Notes: a model not told the origin generated them from the sequence alone. 46,878 nucleotides of DNA from Sphingobacterium thalpophilum (GCA_943325195.2 CALPON020000005.1:1-46878), one strand, 5' to 3'; counted from the stretch's first letter, positions 1 through 9,362 are shown. Numbers and translations are program-made.

Positions 1-1141
1 GGAAAGGAATGTTTTGTTCACGGGCAAAGCGAATTGCGGCAATCTTCCCCTCTATTCCGCGATTACCGAAACCAGGAGCAACAAGAATACCTTGAAGTCC
101 TTTAAATTTTTCGGCGATGTTTTCATCGGAGAGACTTTCGCTATGAATCCACTCCACCTTTACTTTACTGTCATTCACCGCGCCTGCATGAATAAGGGCT
201 TCGGCGATAGATTTATAAGATTCCTTTAATTCTACATATTTCCCGATAAGCCCGATGGTCACTTCTTTCGCGGGATTATGAAATTTATTTAAAAAGTTTT
301 TCCATTTATCCAACTTTACAGTAGAGGTGTGTTCCACTTCGAGTTTTTTCAGGACAATCTCATCCAGCTTTTCTTTCTCCATTAGGAGCGGCACTTCATA
401 AATGGTAGAGGCATCTAAAGCTTCAATAACCGCATCCACACTGACGTTGCAGAAGAGGGCGATTTTTTTTCGAATTTCTCGGCTAATGGCGTGTTCTGAG
501 CGGCAGACCAGCACGTCCGGTTGAACACCATATTCTAGCAGCATTTTAACGGAATGCTGTGTTGGTTTTGTTTTTAATTCCCCACTGGTGGCCAAATAAG
601 GAAGCAGGGTTAAGTGAACAGTTATACAATCATGACCCAATTCCCATTTCAGTTGACGAACAGCCTCAATGTAGGGCAGTGATTCGATATCCCCTACCGT
701 GCCGCCAATTTCAGTAATCACAAACTGATACTGACCGGTATTTCCGAGCAGTTTGATTCGGTTTTTAATTTCATCTGTAATGTGCGGAACGACCTGCACG
801 GTTTTACCGAGAAACTCGCCTTTGCGTTCTTTTTCGATAACAGCCTGATAGATACGCCCTGTGGTGACATTATTAGCCTGTGAGGTCCGTACATTTAGGA
901 AACGCTCGTAATGCCCGAGGTCCAGATCCGTCTCCGCACCATCGTCGGTAACATAACATTCTCCATGTTCGTATGGATTAAGAGTGCCCGGATCAATATT
1001 GATATAGGGGTCCAGTTTTTGAATAGTGACGGTGAAGCCACGCGCCTGAAGCAATTTGGCGAGTGATGCCGCAATAATTCCTTTTCCGAGAGAAGAAGTT
1101 ACCCCACCGGTAACGAAAATATATTTTGTATTTGAAGACAT
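1..1141 (-). CDS. pyrG: CTP synthase (5' part, cut by window edge)
   Basis: CTP synthase makes CTP from UTP, ATP and glutamine in the cytoplasm. The first 380 codons are present, reading from ATG at 1141 off the left edge. The N-terminal synthetase domain starts with the family's P-loop (GGVTSSLGKG, about residues 12-21), followed by KLDPYINIDPGTLNPYEHGE and the GDIES motif. The glutaminase domain begins near residue 305 and the oxyanion-side APGFGNRG stretch is visible. The window ends a few residues before the expected nucleophile motif (GICLG), so that cysteine cannot be checked. The gene appears to be transcribed alone. The absence of the 3' end is a window artefact, not a truncation. Confidence 0.97.
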   Translation of the reverse strand, partial: MSSNTKYIFVTGGVTSSLGKGIIAASLAKLLQARGFTVTIQKLDPYINIDPGTLNPYEHGECYVTDDGAETDLDLGHYERFLNVRTSQANNVTTGRIYQAVIEKERKGEFLGKTVQVVPHITDEIKNRIKLLGNTGQYQFVITEIGGTVGDIESLPYIEAVRQLKWELGHDCITVHLTLLPYLATSGELKTKPTQHSVKMLLEYGVQPDVLVCRSEHAISREIRKKIALFCNVSVDAVIEALDASTIYEVPLLMEKEKLDEIVLKKLEVEHTSTVKLDKWKNFLNKFHNPAKEVTIGLIGKYVELKESYKSIAEALIHAGAVNDSKVKVEWIHSESLSDENIAEKFKGLQGILVAPGFGNRGIEGKIAAIRFAREQNIPF

Positions 1142-1173
1142 ACAGCTTTAGAGAAACTTTTAAAAACTGTATG

Positions 1174-1181
1174 TAAAGATA
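1174..1181 (-). promoter_or_regulatory. possible pyrG promoter (-7 box)
   Basis: On the minus strand this reads TATCTTTA, one base from the Bacteroidota -7 consensus TAnnTTTG. It ends 32 nt before the pyrG ATG. No convincing -33 box was found, so this is tentative. Confidence 0.35.
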
Positions 1182-1225
1182 GGGAAAATAGCCGAATGGG
1201 CAGCGGGAAATACTAAATGTTAGAT

Positions 1226-1262
1226 TATAAAAAAGCCGTGGAACAATACTGCTTCACGGCTT
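1226..1262 (-). terminator. Rho-independent terminator of the TPR-PD40 gene
   Basis: On the minus strand, AAGCCGTG (1262-1255) pairs with CACGGCTT (1240-1233) around a 14-nt loop and runs into a T tract. It lies about 18 nt after the stop of the gene at 1280-3487 and separates it from pyrG. Confidence 0.8.
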
Positions 1263-1279
1263 AAAGAGGCTGGGGAAGA

Positions 1280-3487
1280 TTACTTGAAAATTCCCTGTTG
1301 CTCCAGCACTTCGTAATTAACTTTCTGTCCCTTATAAATCGCAACAACAAAGCTCTCGCCAACGCCCGCTTTTACAACTTTACGGTTATGCTCAAGCGCC
1401 TTTGCCATGTTGCTAAACTTACCCCCCGCCGTGATACGGGTAAAGCCATCCTGAAGGTCTATTTTATCAATCTTACCAAGCCGTGCCTGGTTCGGGAAAA
1501 TAGTGTTATGATCCGCTTTCACGGCCGCCAGCTGAACGCGAAACTCAAGTCCATCGGCTGTGATTGTGCCGTATTTCTCCACAAAACGAAGTGTTTTTTC
1601 CTGCATTGCATTTATTGGGAAAGAAGCATCCCGAAGAGCAGAGAGGGAGCTCGCAGCAGTCGCAGCGGGACTGATGGCCACCGGATTTTTTTTGGTAGGA
1701 AGGGGTTCCTTGTTTATACTCTTCGGCTCCTCTTTTGCAATGGCTGAATTGGTGACGGCGGCAGGTGCAACTGTAGGTGATGGTGCAGGGGAAGGTGATG
1801 GTGAAGCGACAGTCGCTTTGGAAGTGGTGGCGACGGAGCCTGTGGTCGTTGTGACTCCTCCTGGTAAAATGGCAGTCAGATCGACAGGCGGCACTACGTA
1901 GAAATCTACGGTATTTGTTTTTTCAGTGTAGGTCTCGATGGTACTGGCATCGGCAACAAAAAACACATCTTCTTTTTCTTTATAGTGGAAAACCAAGCGG
2001 TAATCGTTTCCTGCGGGCAGGCAAATTAGATACTCTCCGGTAGCAACATTGGACTGGAACTTCCTATACACGCGATTTTTCTGATTTTGTAATTCAACGG
2101 TAATTTCAGCTGCTACTGGCTGAGACGAATCCAAGGTCATCCCTTTCACCAGCAAGAAAGGCAAAGAAGGTTCAGAGAAATTAGTTTCGATGCTGTAAAG
2201 ATCATTTCCCCCATACCCCTCCTTCCGAGCCTGATTATAATAGCCCTGGCGACTGTCCGCGCTTAATACAAAATTGCGGTCATCAAAGGTGGTGTTAATG
2301 GGATAGCCGAGATTTTTTCCTCTACGAAATAAAGAATCGTTGGCAGGCATCACAGCACGAAAGATATCAAAACCACCCATGCTGCCCATGCCGTTGGAGC
2401 TGTAGTAAAGGCTGCGGCCGTCGGCATGCATAAAAGGCATATCCTCATCAAAAGGCGTATTGATGGAATCACCAAGGTTGCTTACATTACTCCAGCTGGA
2501 ATCCTTCATCAGCGTTGCTTTATAAAGGTCGAAGCCCCCAAAGCCACCGCCCCGGTCGCTGCTAAAGTAAATTGTCTTCCCATCTGGTGAAATGCTGCAG
2601 GCCGTCTCGCGCGAATAACTATTGATCTCACCCCTTAGCTTCACCGGTGCGCCAAAAATATTCCCTGTCAATGTACTTTGGTAAATGTCCCCATGTCCAT
2701 CGCCCAGATCGACATACAAAAAGAGTTGCTGACCATCGGGACTCAGGGCCAAAGCGGCATCATTTGCATTGGTATTTAAGTTTTGAATGGATTCTGAAAG
2801 TGAAAAGCTACCGGCCACTTTACCAGATAAGTAGAGGTCACCTGTATAATTACCAAGCGGATCCGGTTGCAGATAGTTATTCTGAACACCACCCAGACTC
2901 TTTTTTCCCCGGTACGTGTATACGAGTCGGCTATCATCGGCAGTAATTAGCGGATTCGTTTCATCGCCTTCGGAGTTCATCTCGGGTCCCAACACCTTCA
3001 ACTTTGCGTCTGTGGGTGCGTTATAGATTTTCCTGGCATTAGCAATATAAATCTTCAGCTGCTCCGCTGCCCGTTTCTCCTCAGGCGTTAAGTTCCGGTT
3101 CGCTAGAAAGGTTTGCAGATGGGTGGATGCCTCGTCAAACTTATAATTATAATGCGCCGCCAGAGCGATATCGAACTGTACGTCTGGAATACTGCTGTTT
3201 TTGGAATACAATTCGGTAAGGAAACGGTAAGCGTCCTCATGCTTATCTGACCGGTACAGGGCACACTTGGCATAGGTATAGCGGAGAAACTCTTCTTTGG
3301 GATGATTTTTGAGTAATTTATCAAAAATAGGCAGCGCCTGCAGGTACTGCAATTCATCAATCAGATACATGGCATTATCTAACGAATCTTTTTCAGATTT
3401 CCTCCATTTACGCACATTCATGACCTGCGCTGAACCAAGCAGGTATGAAAAAAGCAAGAAGAACAACGTATATTTTTTCAATTTCAT
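1280..3487 (-). CDS. exported TPR-PD40 envelope protein with C-terminal SPOR-like domain
   Basis: The 735-residue protein begins with a signal peptide ending near AQV (residues 1-21). TPR-like helices fill about 30-150. Five PD40/WD40-like blades follow at about 175-435, each with the S(P/A)DG..(I/L)YFSS or related signature and a GG(F/N)D(L/I)(Y/F) end. Next come a beta-sandwich resembling a carboxypeptidase regulatory domain (about 445-530) and a Pro/Ala/Ser-rich linker. The final ~90 residues (FRVQLAAV..., with FSNMAKALEHNRKV) look like a SPOR-type peptidoglycan-binding fold. The domain order resembles the T9SS component PorE, but PorE ends in an OmpA domain, as does the protein at 37785-39761. 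It is probably periplasmic or outer-membrane-associated. A T9SS role is inference. Confidence 0.8.
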   Translation of the reverse strand: MKLKKYTLFFLLFSYLLGSAQVMNVRKWRKSEKDSLDNAMYLIDELQYLQALPIFDKLLKNHPKEEFLRYTYAKCALYRSDKHEDAYRFLTELYSKNSSIPDVQFDIALAAHYNYKFDEASTHLQTFLANRNLTPEEKRAAEQLKIYIANARKIYNAPTDAKLKVLGPEMNSEGDETNPLITADDSRLVYTYRGKKSLGGVQNNYLQPDPLGNYTGDLYLSGKVAGSFSLSESIQNLNTNANDAALALSPDGQQLFLYVDLGDGHGDIYQSTLTGNIFGAPVKLRGEINSYSRETACSISPDGKTIYFSSDRGGGFGGFDLYKATLMKDSSWSNVSNLGDSINTPFDEDMPFMHADGRSLYYSSNGMGSMGGFDIFRAVMPANDSLFRRGKNLGYPINTTFDDRNFVLSADSRQGYYNQARKEGYGGNDLYSIETNFSEPSLPFLLVKGMTLDSSQPVAAEITVELQNQKNRVYRKFQSNVATGEYLICLPAGNDYRLVFHYKEKEDVFFVADASTIETYTEKTNTVDFYVVPPVDLTAILPGGVTTTTGSVATTSKATVASPSPSPAPSPTVAPAAVTNSAIAKEEPKSINKEPLPTKKNPVAISPAATAASSLSALRDASFPINAMQEKTLRFVEKYGTITADGLEFRVQLAAVKADHNTIFPNQARLGKIDKIDLQDGFTRITAGGKFSNMAKALEHNRKVVKAGVGESFVVAIYKGQKVNYEVLEQQGIFK

Positions 3488-3515
3488 TTATTTCTAAAGG
3501 ATTAAAAGTAATAAA

Positions 3516-3535
3516 ATAGTGGGTTTTCTCACTAT
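3516..3535 (-). terminator. weak hairpin after the GT39 operon
   Basis: ATAGTG (minus strand 3535-3530) and CACTAT (3521-3516) form a 6-bp stem with an 8-nt loop, followed by TTTTATT on the minus strand. It lies between the GT39 stop and the next gene's start. It could be a weak terminator or an operator-like palindrome. Confidence 0.3.
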
Positions 3536-3605
3536 CGGCAGTTGACGAAGAATGAACAAAGGGGGGCTGATAAGTGTGGGGATTAGATTTTTGGGCATCA
3601 CTTAC

Positions 3606-5021
3606 CTAGTATTTACTGAAGACTGAGTAATATGCGCCATCTATCTCAAATGTTCCATTTCGCCTAAATCTCATACTGTCCATACGTGCCGTCAAACGAT
3701 TCCGTTCTGGCCGAGAAACAAAAGATTGCAATAGCATCAACCTTTTAAAACTACTCAGCTTATCTAATTTAAATTGCGAAAAGTCATCAAAAACATAAAT
3801 CCCCTTTTTTTCCAGTGCATCGGCTTTTGATTGCGGATTGCTCTTAAATAACTCAAAATCGTAATAATAGGTAAAAAGAGGGGCTATATCGTGAGTCTGA
3901 AGTAGAATTGCTGACTCGGGACCAGAAGCTTGCTCTCTCGCTAGTTTTGCGGCAAGGCGATAGTCCATACCCTTATTTTCCCCCGGTTTAATCTGGAAAT
4001 CAAAAAAAAGTCCAAGCCCTACTAAAACCAGAATGGAGAATTGACTCTGAAATTTTAATGCACCTAAGCCCGCCAAAACAAGCGGAATGCAATAAATCAA
4101 ATAACGGGCAGCAAATACATTTGTAAATTTCCCTAGAAAATAAAAAATAAAAATTGTAATGACAGGCGTCAGTAATAAAAACGATTGGAAATAAACAATT
4201 TGTTCTCGTTGCGATTTAGCGACAGCTCTAGTTAAGTGATAAATGGCTAAAATTAAAAACGCCAGAAAAACATACTTACTGACAAAAAGATTATTCAAAA
4301 CTGCGATCAAAGAATTATAAGTTGAAAATTCGATATTATTCTTACTCTTACTTAGGTCAGATGAAAAGAAAATAACGAGGTATTGCTTTGATGTAAAACG
4401 AATAAAAACAAGAAGGAGAGTGATCAGATATGACAATAAGGTCCTCCAAATAAATCTAAAATCTAGAGCTAAAAAGAGGAATTGAATCACCAAGTAAATG
4501 CCAGTAATATAATGAGTGTAAAATAATAAGAAATTTAAAAGTCCTAACAGTAAAGCATTTCCATAGGTTCGTTTAATGAAATAGTTTTCTGTGCAAATAA
4601 TGTTCACCATCATTAAAAGCAGAATAAGCGAATAAGATCTGGCTTCCTGCGCATAATAAAACAAAAAAGGATGCGACAAATAGACAAAGGACAAGACAAG
4701 CGTAGTCTTAAGTGTATTTCTTTTTTGCAAAAAATAAAAAAAACAAACAGCTGCTAATGCATTGAAAAATGCGCTCATAGAGCGCACTGCAATTTCAGTG
4801 TGACCAAAAACATGAGACCATATCCACAGGCAATAATAATAAAGTGGCGGATTAGCATCCCATTCAGATTCGTGTTTGATATGACCGAATTCTAAAAAAG
4901 TATTTTTGACGCTTAGTGCTTCATCGTGCCATAGTGAGGATGCATTAATCCCTATTAATTTTAGAAGAAAGTTTAAAATAAAAATGGCAAAACCCAGCCA
5001 AAGTAATGAACGTTTACTCAT
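3606..5021 (-). CDS. GT39-like polytopic membrane glycosyltransferase
   Basis: This is a hydrophobic protein of 471 residues with about ten or more membrane segments. Near the N-terminus it carries SSLWHDEAL, the acidic-pair motif in the first extracytoplasmic loop of the PMT/ArnT (GT39, PMT_2) family. Such enzymes transfer a sugar from a polyprenyl-phosphate donor to protein or lipid on the outer face of the inner membrane. The open frame extends to 5063, but ATG at 5021 is preferred: it overlaps the upstream stop within ATGAGTAA and has GGAG just before it. It is the last gene of a four-gene overlapping operon whose third gene encodes a secreted cargo protein. Its substrate cannot be read from sequence. 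Confidence 0.8.
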   Translation of the reverse strand: MSKRSLLWLGFAIFILNFLLKLIGINASSLWHDEALSVKNTFLEFGHIKHESEWDANPPLYYYCLWIWSHVFGHTEIAVRSMSAFFNALAAVCFFYFLQKRNTLKTTLVLSFVYLSHPFLFYYAQEARSYSLILLLMMVNIICTENYFIKRTYGNALLLGLLNFLLFYTHYITGIYLVIQFLFLALDFRFIWRTLLSYLITLLLVFIRFTSKQYLVIFFSSDLSKSKNNIEFSTYNSLIAVLNNLFVSKYVFLAFLILAIYHLTRAVAKSQREQIVYFQSFLLLTPVITIFIFYFLGKFTNVFAARYLIYCIPLVLAGLGALKFQSQFSILVLVGLGLFFDFQIKPGENKGMDYRLAAKLAREQASGPESAILLQTHDIAPLFTYYYDFELFKSNPQSKADALEKKGIYVFDDFSQFKLDKLSSFKRLMLLQSFVSRPERNRLTARMDSMRFRRNGTFEIDGAYYSVFSKY

Positions 5022-6471
5022 CTCCTGCAGTGATAATAAACTTTGACGAAATCCAGTCCTCATTATAATACCGTACTATAAAAATTCCCGAACTAAGAGA
5101 GGAATCAAGGATAATTTTCCTTTCCTGAGATGTTCCAGATTGTAAGAGTTGTCCATCGATTGAATAAATTCGGTAAGGAAACGACTCCCCAGACTGTCCT
5201 ATTGAAATTACGCGGCCTCGAACTTGCAGATTAGTGGGTTTCGAGCTCAAGACTGGTTCATTAAGGCTGGCGACAATCGCAACATTGAGTAAAGTACTAT
5301 CAAGTTTAATAAAATAAATATTATCATCTTTTGCTTCCGTATAACTTTTAGTATAACCAATCATTGCAAAGCCATTGTCTGAGGTTTCGATCACACCATA
5401 GGCCTCCTCGATATCAAATCCCCCGTAGGTAGTGGAACTTAAATACGTAAAATCATCCATGAAAAGAATTGGTTGCACATTGGTGCCTTGGGCCCCATAC
5501 AAAACGCTTCGTGAGAAAAAATAATCGTTAGTCCGTTTTCTGCAAGTCACGGCCAAAAAACGATCATTAGGCCCGGCGTAGCCTAGAGTAAATTGGGAAA
5601 CAACAGCTCCATTCAAATCTGTTTTTATTGCGTAGCTGATGTTCTTTTTGCCAGATGCTGCAATGCTAGTATCGAATGAGCCACATAGGAGTAAATTCTG
5701 TTTTTGATCCTCCATTAAACTATAGCAGTGATCTGATCCGTAGGCATGTCCGTACATCTTACTGCTTATTGTGTCACCATTTGTCTTTAGTCTCAGCAAC
5801 CAAAATCTATTAATATCCTTATCATTCAGTTTATTACCGGCAGCATAAATATCGCCGTTCGAGCTGCTAACAATCCTTTCTAGACTTTCCGATTTAGGTC
5901 CACCAATTGTCTTTTGCCATTTTAAATTGCCATTTGCTGTGTCAATTTTACAGATAAATCCATCACTATATCCATTGGTTTCGCTATAGGTATATCCGCA
6001 AGCATAGAGGTCGCCTGAAGCTGAAAGACAGATATCATTAATGAAGTCCCAGTCCAACCCACCGTAGTGCTTTTGCCAAATAACATTGCCGAATCTATCT
6101 GTACGAATACAAACACCATCATAGCCTGAGCTAACCTGTGAATTAGAATAACCTCCAATAAAATAACCACTGTCCTTCGGATTTAAAACCAATTTCTTTC
6201 CAATATCCAGTCCAGCGCCCCCATAATATTTTTTCCAGATCAGATTACCCATGCTATCTATTTTGGACAATAGAATGTCCGAACTTTGACTCTCATAGGA
6301 GGAACTAGAACCGACATACACATAAAAGCGCTGCTTTAATTCCAATAAACTGTATCCCATATCCACACCATTACCGCCAAAGGAGGTTGCAAATTTGCGG
6401 GGTGCCTGAGAAAACCCAATAAATTGAAAGGAAAAAACAAACACTAAAAAAAAGACCAATCCTCTTTTCAT
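5014..6471 (-). CDS. secreted beta-propeller protein with T9SS type A sorting domain
   Basis: The 485-residue protein has a signal peptide (residues 1-24, ending near GFSQA). Roughly six repeats follow, each built around IDSMGNLIWKKYYGG-like strands and a (Y/F)(I/A)GGY element, consistent with a beta-propeller. The last ~75 residues (YRIYSIDGQLLQSG ... SGIFIVRYYN ... KFIIT) form a T9SS type A sorting domain, so the protein should cross the outer membrane and be surface-attached or released. The ATG at 6471 shares one base with the preceding gene's TGA (TGATG). A GTG one codon earlier (6474) is possible. The ligand or activity is unknown. Confidence 0.82.
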   Translation of the reverse strand: MKRGLVFFLVFVFSFQFIGFSQAPRKFATSFGGNGVDMGYSLLELKQRFYVYVGSSSSYESQSSDILLSKIDSMGNLIWKKYYGGAGLDIGKKLVLNPKDSGYFIGGYSNSQVSSGYDGVCIRTDRFGNVIWQKHYGGLDWDFINDICLSASGDLYACGYTYSETNGYSDGFICKIDTANGNLKWQKTIGGPKSESLERIVSSSNGDIYAAGNKLNDKDINRFWLLRLKTNGDTISSKMYGHAYGSDHCYSLMEDQKQNLLLCGSFDTSIAASGKKNISYAIKTDLNGAVVSQFTLGYAGPNDRFLAVTCRKRTNDYFFSRSVLYGAQGTNVQPILFMDDFTYLSSTTYGGFDIEEAYGVIETSDNGFAMIGYTKSYTEAKDDNIYFIKLDSTLLNVAIVASLNEPVLSSKPTNLQVRGRVISIGQSGESFPYRIYSIDGQLLQSGTSQERKIILDSSLSSGIFIVRYYNEDWISSKFIITAGDE

Positions 6472-7748
6472 CACTTCAACTTTTTAGCAAAACTTAAAAA
6501 CAATCCTTGTCCATACACACTCTTGGGCAAAAGATAACCTTGAAGGCTATTACTGCCCACCCGGAGGTACCAGCCCGGCGAGGACCAGGTGACGGATGCT
6601 CCCACATTGAGTTTGACATACCCTCCATAACCGGCATGCAGCGCAAAGGTCAAATTCTTGTGCTTGTATTCTGGCTCCAAGAAAATATAAGGACGGTAGT
6701 TCGCATTAAAAATATGTCGAAACCCGACAGCAGCAGACCAAGCGGAGTTCAAATAAAGACGGTTAATGATTACCAGATTGGTGGGGATATTGACATTAAA
6801 ATCTTCGCGTCGCGCATTGGAAAGCTGACGCACAAGACTATCGCCATTAATTCTGCTAATCGTACTATCCTTCAAATCATAAATATTCCGGACCGTGTAG
6901 CCACTAAAATTCAATACACTGTCGCTACTGTATTGCACACTATTTTTCCACCAGTGTATAAACCCAATATTATTGGCATTGACTGTCAGCAGGCAATTTT
7001 TTCCGATGGAACTTTTAAAAGGGGTCTCAAAAAAAATGTCAGCGCTCGCCCCTATTCCATTAAAGCCGCCGAGCCGTTTATTGCCCGTATCACTGAGAGC
7101 CATATTAAAATTAGAAGAAAAAGAGAGATGACTCGCATCAGCAGAGGTAAATAAACCACTGTTATCGTAGGTCTTTATATAGAATAACTGTTCACCCTTA
7201 ATCAGCGAAAGAGAGACGCCTATCTTTCCAATAGAATCGACCTTGTGCATCATGAAACCAAATTTGGCTTCCTGAAAACGAAGGGCATTCACGTTGCAAT
7301 TACTCAAGTCCGCAAAGGCCCCTTTATACATGGCATTACCATAAAACATCAAATTGAAGAAGTCGCGACTGTAAGTCGCATTGAGAATTTCCTGATTTTT
7401 AAGGCCAATAAAAAAATCCACCCGCTTAGTGGCTTTCACAAACGCATCCACACCATAGTCGAGCACAAGACCAAAATTATTGTAGTCCCTTAGGTGTTTA
7501 GACGACTGGGCCTTCAAGTCTTGGTCAACGTATCCGCCCCAAATAAGTTTATTTACCAGTGCACTGCTCATGCCATTGCTGCCGGCTTCAAAGTCCGCAT
7601 TCAGCCCCACGGAACGACCAGTGTTGCGGTAATTGATAAAACTGGTATTATACTGCGCCAAAAGACTCTGTGTAAGAAGACACAGAACCCCTAGCAGGAA
7701 ATAACTATTTTTTCTCAACTTCAATATTTTATCGGGAAAGCTCAACAT
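6471..7748 (-). CDS. DUF5723-like outer-membrane beta-barrel
   Basis: The 425-residue protein has a signal peptide ending near SLLAQ (about residue 32). The rest is rich in alternating hydrophobic/aromatic strands. The segment ANNIGFIHWWKNS followed by FSGYTV is typical of Bacteroidota DUF5723 proteins, which are predicted porin-like barrels. The terminal FLSFAKKLK ends in the strand-plus-basic style of this family. Its start overlaps the upstream lipoprotein gene by 20 nt and its stop overlaps the T9SS cargo gene, so the three are probably co-translated. No function is established. A companion role with the lipoprotein at the outer membrane is inference. Confidence 0.7.
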   Translation of the reverse strand: MLSFPDKILKLRKNSYFLLGVLCLLTQSLLAQYNTSFINYRNTGRSVGLNADFEAGSNGMSSALVNKLIWGGYVDQDLKAQSSKHLRDYNNFGLVLDYGVDAFVKATKRVDFFIGLKNQEILNATYSRDFFNLMFYGNAMYKGAFADLSNCNVNALRFQEAKFGFMMHKVDSIGKIGVSLSLIKGEQLFYIKTYDNSGLFTSADASHLSFSSNFNMALSDTGNKRLGGFNGIGASADIFFETPFKSSIGKNCLLTVNANNIGFIHWWKNSVQYSSDSVLNFSGYTVRNIYDLKDSTISRINGDSLVRQLSNARREDFNVNIPTNLVIINRLYLNSAWSAAVGFRHIFNANYRPYIFLEPEYKHKNLTFALHAGYGGYVKLNVGASVTWSSPGWYLRVGSNSLQGYLLPKSVYGQGLFLSFAKKLK

Positions 7749-9327
7749 TATAATTTGCTTCTGCGGTAATGTTCAAGCCAATTTCATACTTCTCCAAAAT
7801 AGATATGTCTGGTGGGCTCGCAGGCATGAGCAAACGGGATACTATTTTCATTTTTTTACAACGCTGCAGGTTCTCTAGTTTGTTTTTGTCGACTGGTACG
7901 CGAAGTGTAGAGCGAGAGGGGGTGATGACCACATTTGCTGCATTTAATTGTCCCCCCTCAATGCGGTTCTGTCCTGAAATAAAGACCGAGTCAATCAGGT
8001 TTTTTGAGGCATCGTACATATACGCCTGCAATTGGGCGGCGAATGGGAATCCATTTGTCGCATAAACCACAAAGGCACCGCTGTTCAGGGCATCCAGTGA
8101 TTTGCTGCCATCAAATGTAAAATCAGATTCCGTTCTCAGCTCAAAATAATCTGCAGCGAATCGGAGGGGAATATCAATGTCTGCCAGAATGCGAAGTCCC
8201 GTATTATAAAATGCAAAATCGTGATACCCACTGATATTACCGGGTGGCACGGGATTCATTTTCACCTTTCCCTCATAACTCAATTTATCCGGCAAGTTGC
8301 TGATAAAGGCGGTAATATTACTATTTCCAGTATTGAATTTTAATAGTTTTGTTTTGGAACTGAGCAGATCACCCTGCCGGGTTGCCCGGTCCATATTAAT
8401 GCTCGCTAACTGCGTGGTTTGCAGCGACACCGATTTATTCTGCCGCGTATTAATGGCGCGCACATTAGAAATACTGCCACTAAAGTCCACCCCGAATTCA
8501 TTGACTAGTGAAAAGTCCATACTGGCTTCGCTGAGCATAAAATTCGCAGCAGTAAAATTATCAAGGAAATTAAGATCGGCTGTATCGGCTGCAATTTTTA
8601 TCTCCTGTTGACCGAAATACCCCTCTACAAACTGAGGAATGACTTTTGAGTAACTAATGGAGACATTGGCACCCTGATTATATTTCAGGACCACGGTGCT
8701 GGCGGTGGGACTGAGGTTGAGGGTGCAGGTCTGGGCGAGCGTGTTATATTGTTTGCCGCTGCTGCCATTCAGATTAAATGTGTAGCCAGAGAGATCATAG
8801 GTCCTTTTTAAAGAATTCACCCCGGGGGGAATAGTTTCCTTAATTTGAAATTTTACTCCGTTTTTGGAAACGGTTGGTAATTCGTAAACGATATCCAGTG
8901 GCTGAGAAAGGTCATTTGAAAAGGCGGCAAATAGCTGACCTTCACGGACGATGATGGTGGAAAGTGCCACACCGTCCGGCAGATTAAATTTAATATCGGA
9001 AGCTGGCGCATTGATTGGTGCGCCTGGCTGCAGGATGTTATCAAAGGGGATGGGGTTCTTAAATGGAGCTGAAAAGGTGGTATCGGGCAAGGAAACTAGT
9101 GAATCCAATTTGAGGGAGGCTACTTCGCGCTTGATTCTCAGATGCAACACCCCGTTCTTATCAGTCGTGAAGAGCGTATCGGCAATAAAATTCCGGATAT
9201 TGAGCACGCTGTTTACCACGGGAATACCTGCATCCACATCCCAATTGGCGGAAGTCGATTTACGGCAGGCGCTGAGAAGCAGCACCGAGGTAAAAAGCAC
9301 AATTGAGAAGCGGTGAAATAACATCAT
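7729..9327 (-). CDS. large hypothetical lipoprotein
   Basis: The protein has 532 residues. A lipoprotein signal peptide ends at LLSAC, so lipidation is expected at Cys21, followed by RKSTSANWDVDAGIP. The remainder is beta-rich with several short Ser/Thr-rich strands and no recognised enzymatic motif. It is the first gene of the overlapping operon (lipoprotein, DUF5723-like barrel, T9SS cargo, GT39). The tandem ATGATG start lies only 6 nt after a strong -7 box. The family is not recognised. An outer-membrane location is the usual fate of Bacteroidota lipoproteins and is inferred. Confidence 0.75.
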   Translation of the reverse strand: MMLFHRFSIVLFTSVLLLSACRKSTSANWDVDAGIPVVNSVLNIRNFIADTLFTTDKNGVLHLRIKREVASLKLDSLVSLPDTTFSAPFKNPIPFDNILQPGAPINAPASDIKFNLPDGVALSTIIVREGQLFAAFSNDLSQPLDIVYELPTVSKNGVKFQIKETIPPGVNSLKRTYDLSGYTFNLNGSSGKQYNTLAQTCTLNLSPTASTVVLKYNQGANVSISYSKVIPQFVEGYFGQQEIKIAADTADLNFLDNFTAANFMLSEASMDFSLVNEFGVDFSGSISNVRAINTRQNKSVSLQTTQLASINMDRATRQGDLLSSKTKLLKFNTGNSNITAFISNLPDKLSYEGKVKMNPVPPGNISGYHDFAFYNTGLRILADIDIPLRFAADYFELRTESDFTFDGSKSLDALNSGAFVVYATNGFPFAAQLQAYMYDASKNLIDSVFISGQNRIEGGQLNAANVVITPSRSTLRVPVDKNKLENLQRCKKMKIVSRLLMPASPPDISILEKYEIGLNITAEANYNVELSR

Positions 9328-9333
9328 AGATTA

Positions 9334-9362
9334 CAAATATAGACCATTTACAGGATTTACAA
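9334..9362 (-). promoter_or_regulatory. promoter of the lipoprotein-DUF5723-T9SS-GT39 operon
   Basis: On the minus strand, TTG (9362-9360), an 18-nt spacer and TATATTTG (9341-9334) match the Bacteroidota -33/-7 pattern. Only 6 nt separate the box from the ATG at 9327, which predicts a leaderless or nearly leaderless mRNA. Confidence 0.65.

Noticed and set aside
1-1141. Truncated pyrG pseudogene
   Set aside because: The frame is intact up to the window edge; the missing end is outside the window.
1771-1810. Short tandem GGTGATGG-like repeat
   Set aside because: It encodes the Pro/Ser/Ala linker of the PD40-SPOR protein and needs no other explanation.
6507-7154. 215-codon open frame on the plus strand
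   Set aside because: It lies antisense within the DUF5723-like gene, has no recognisable domain, and the opposite strand has a signal peptide and family motifs.
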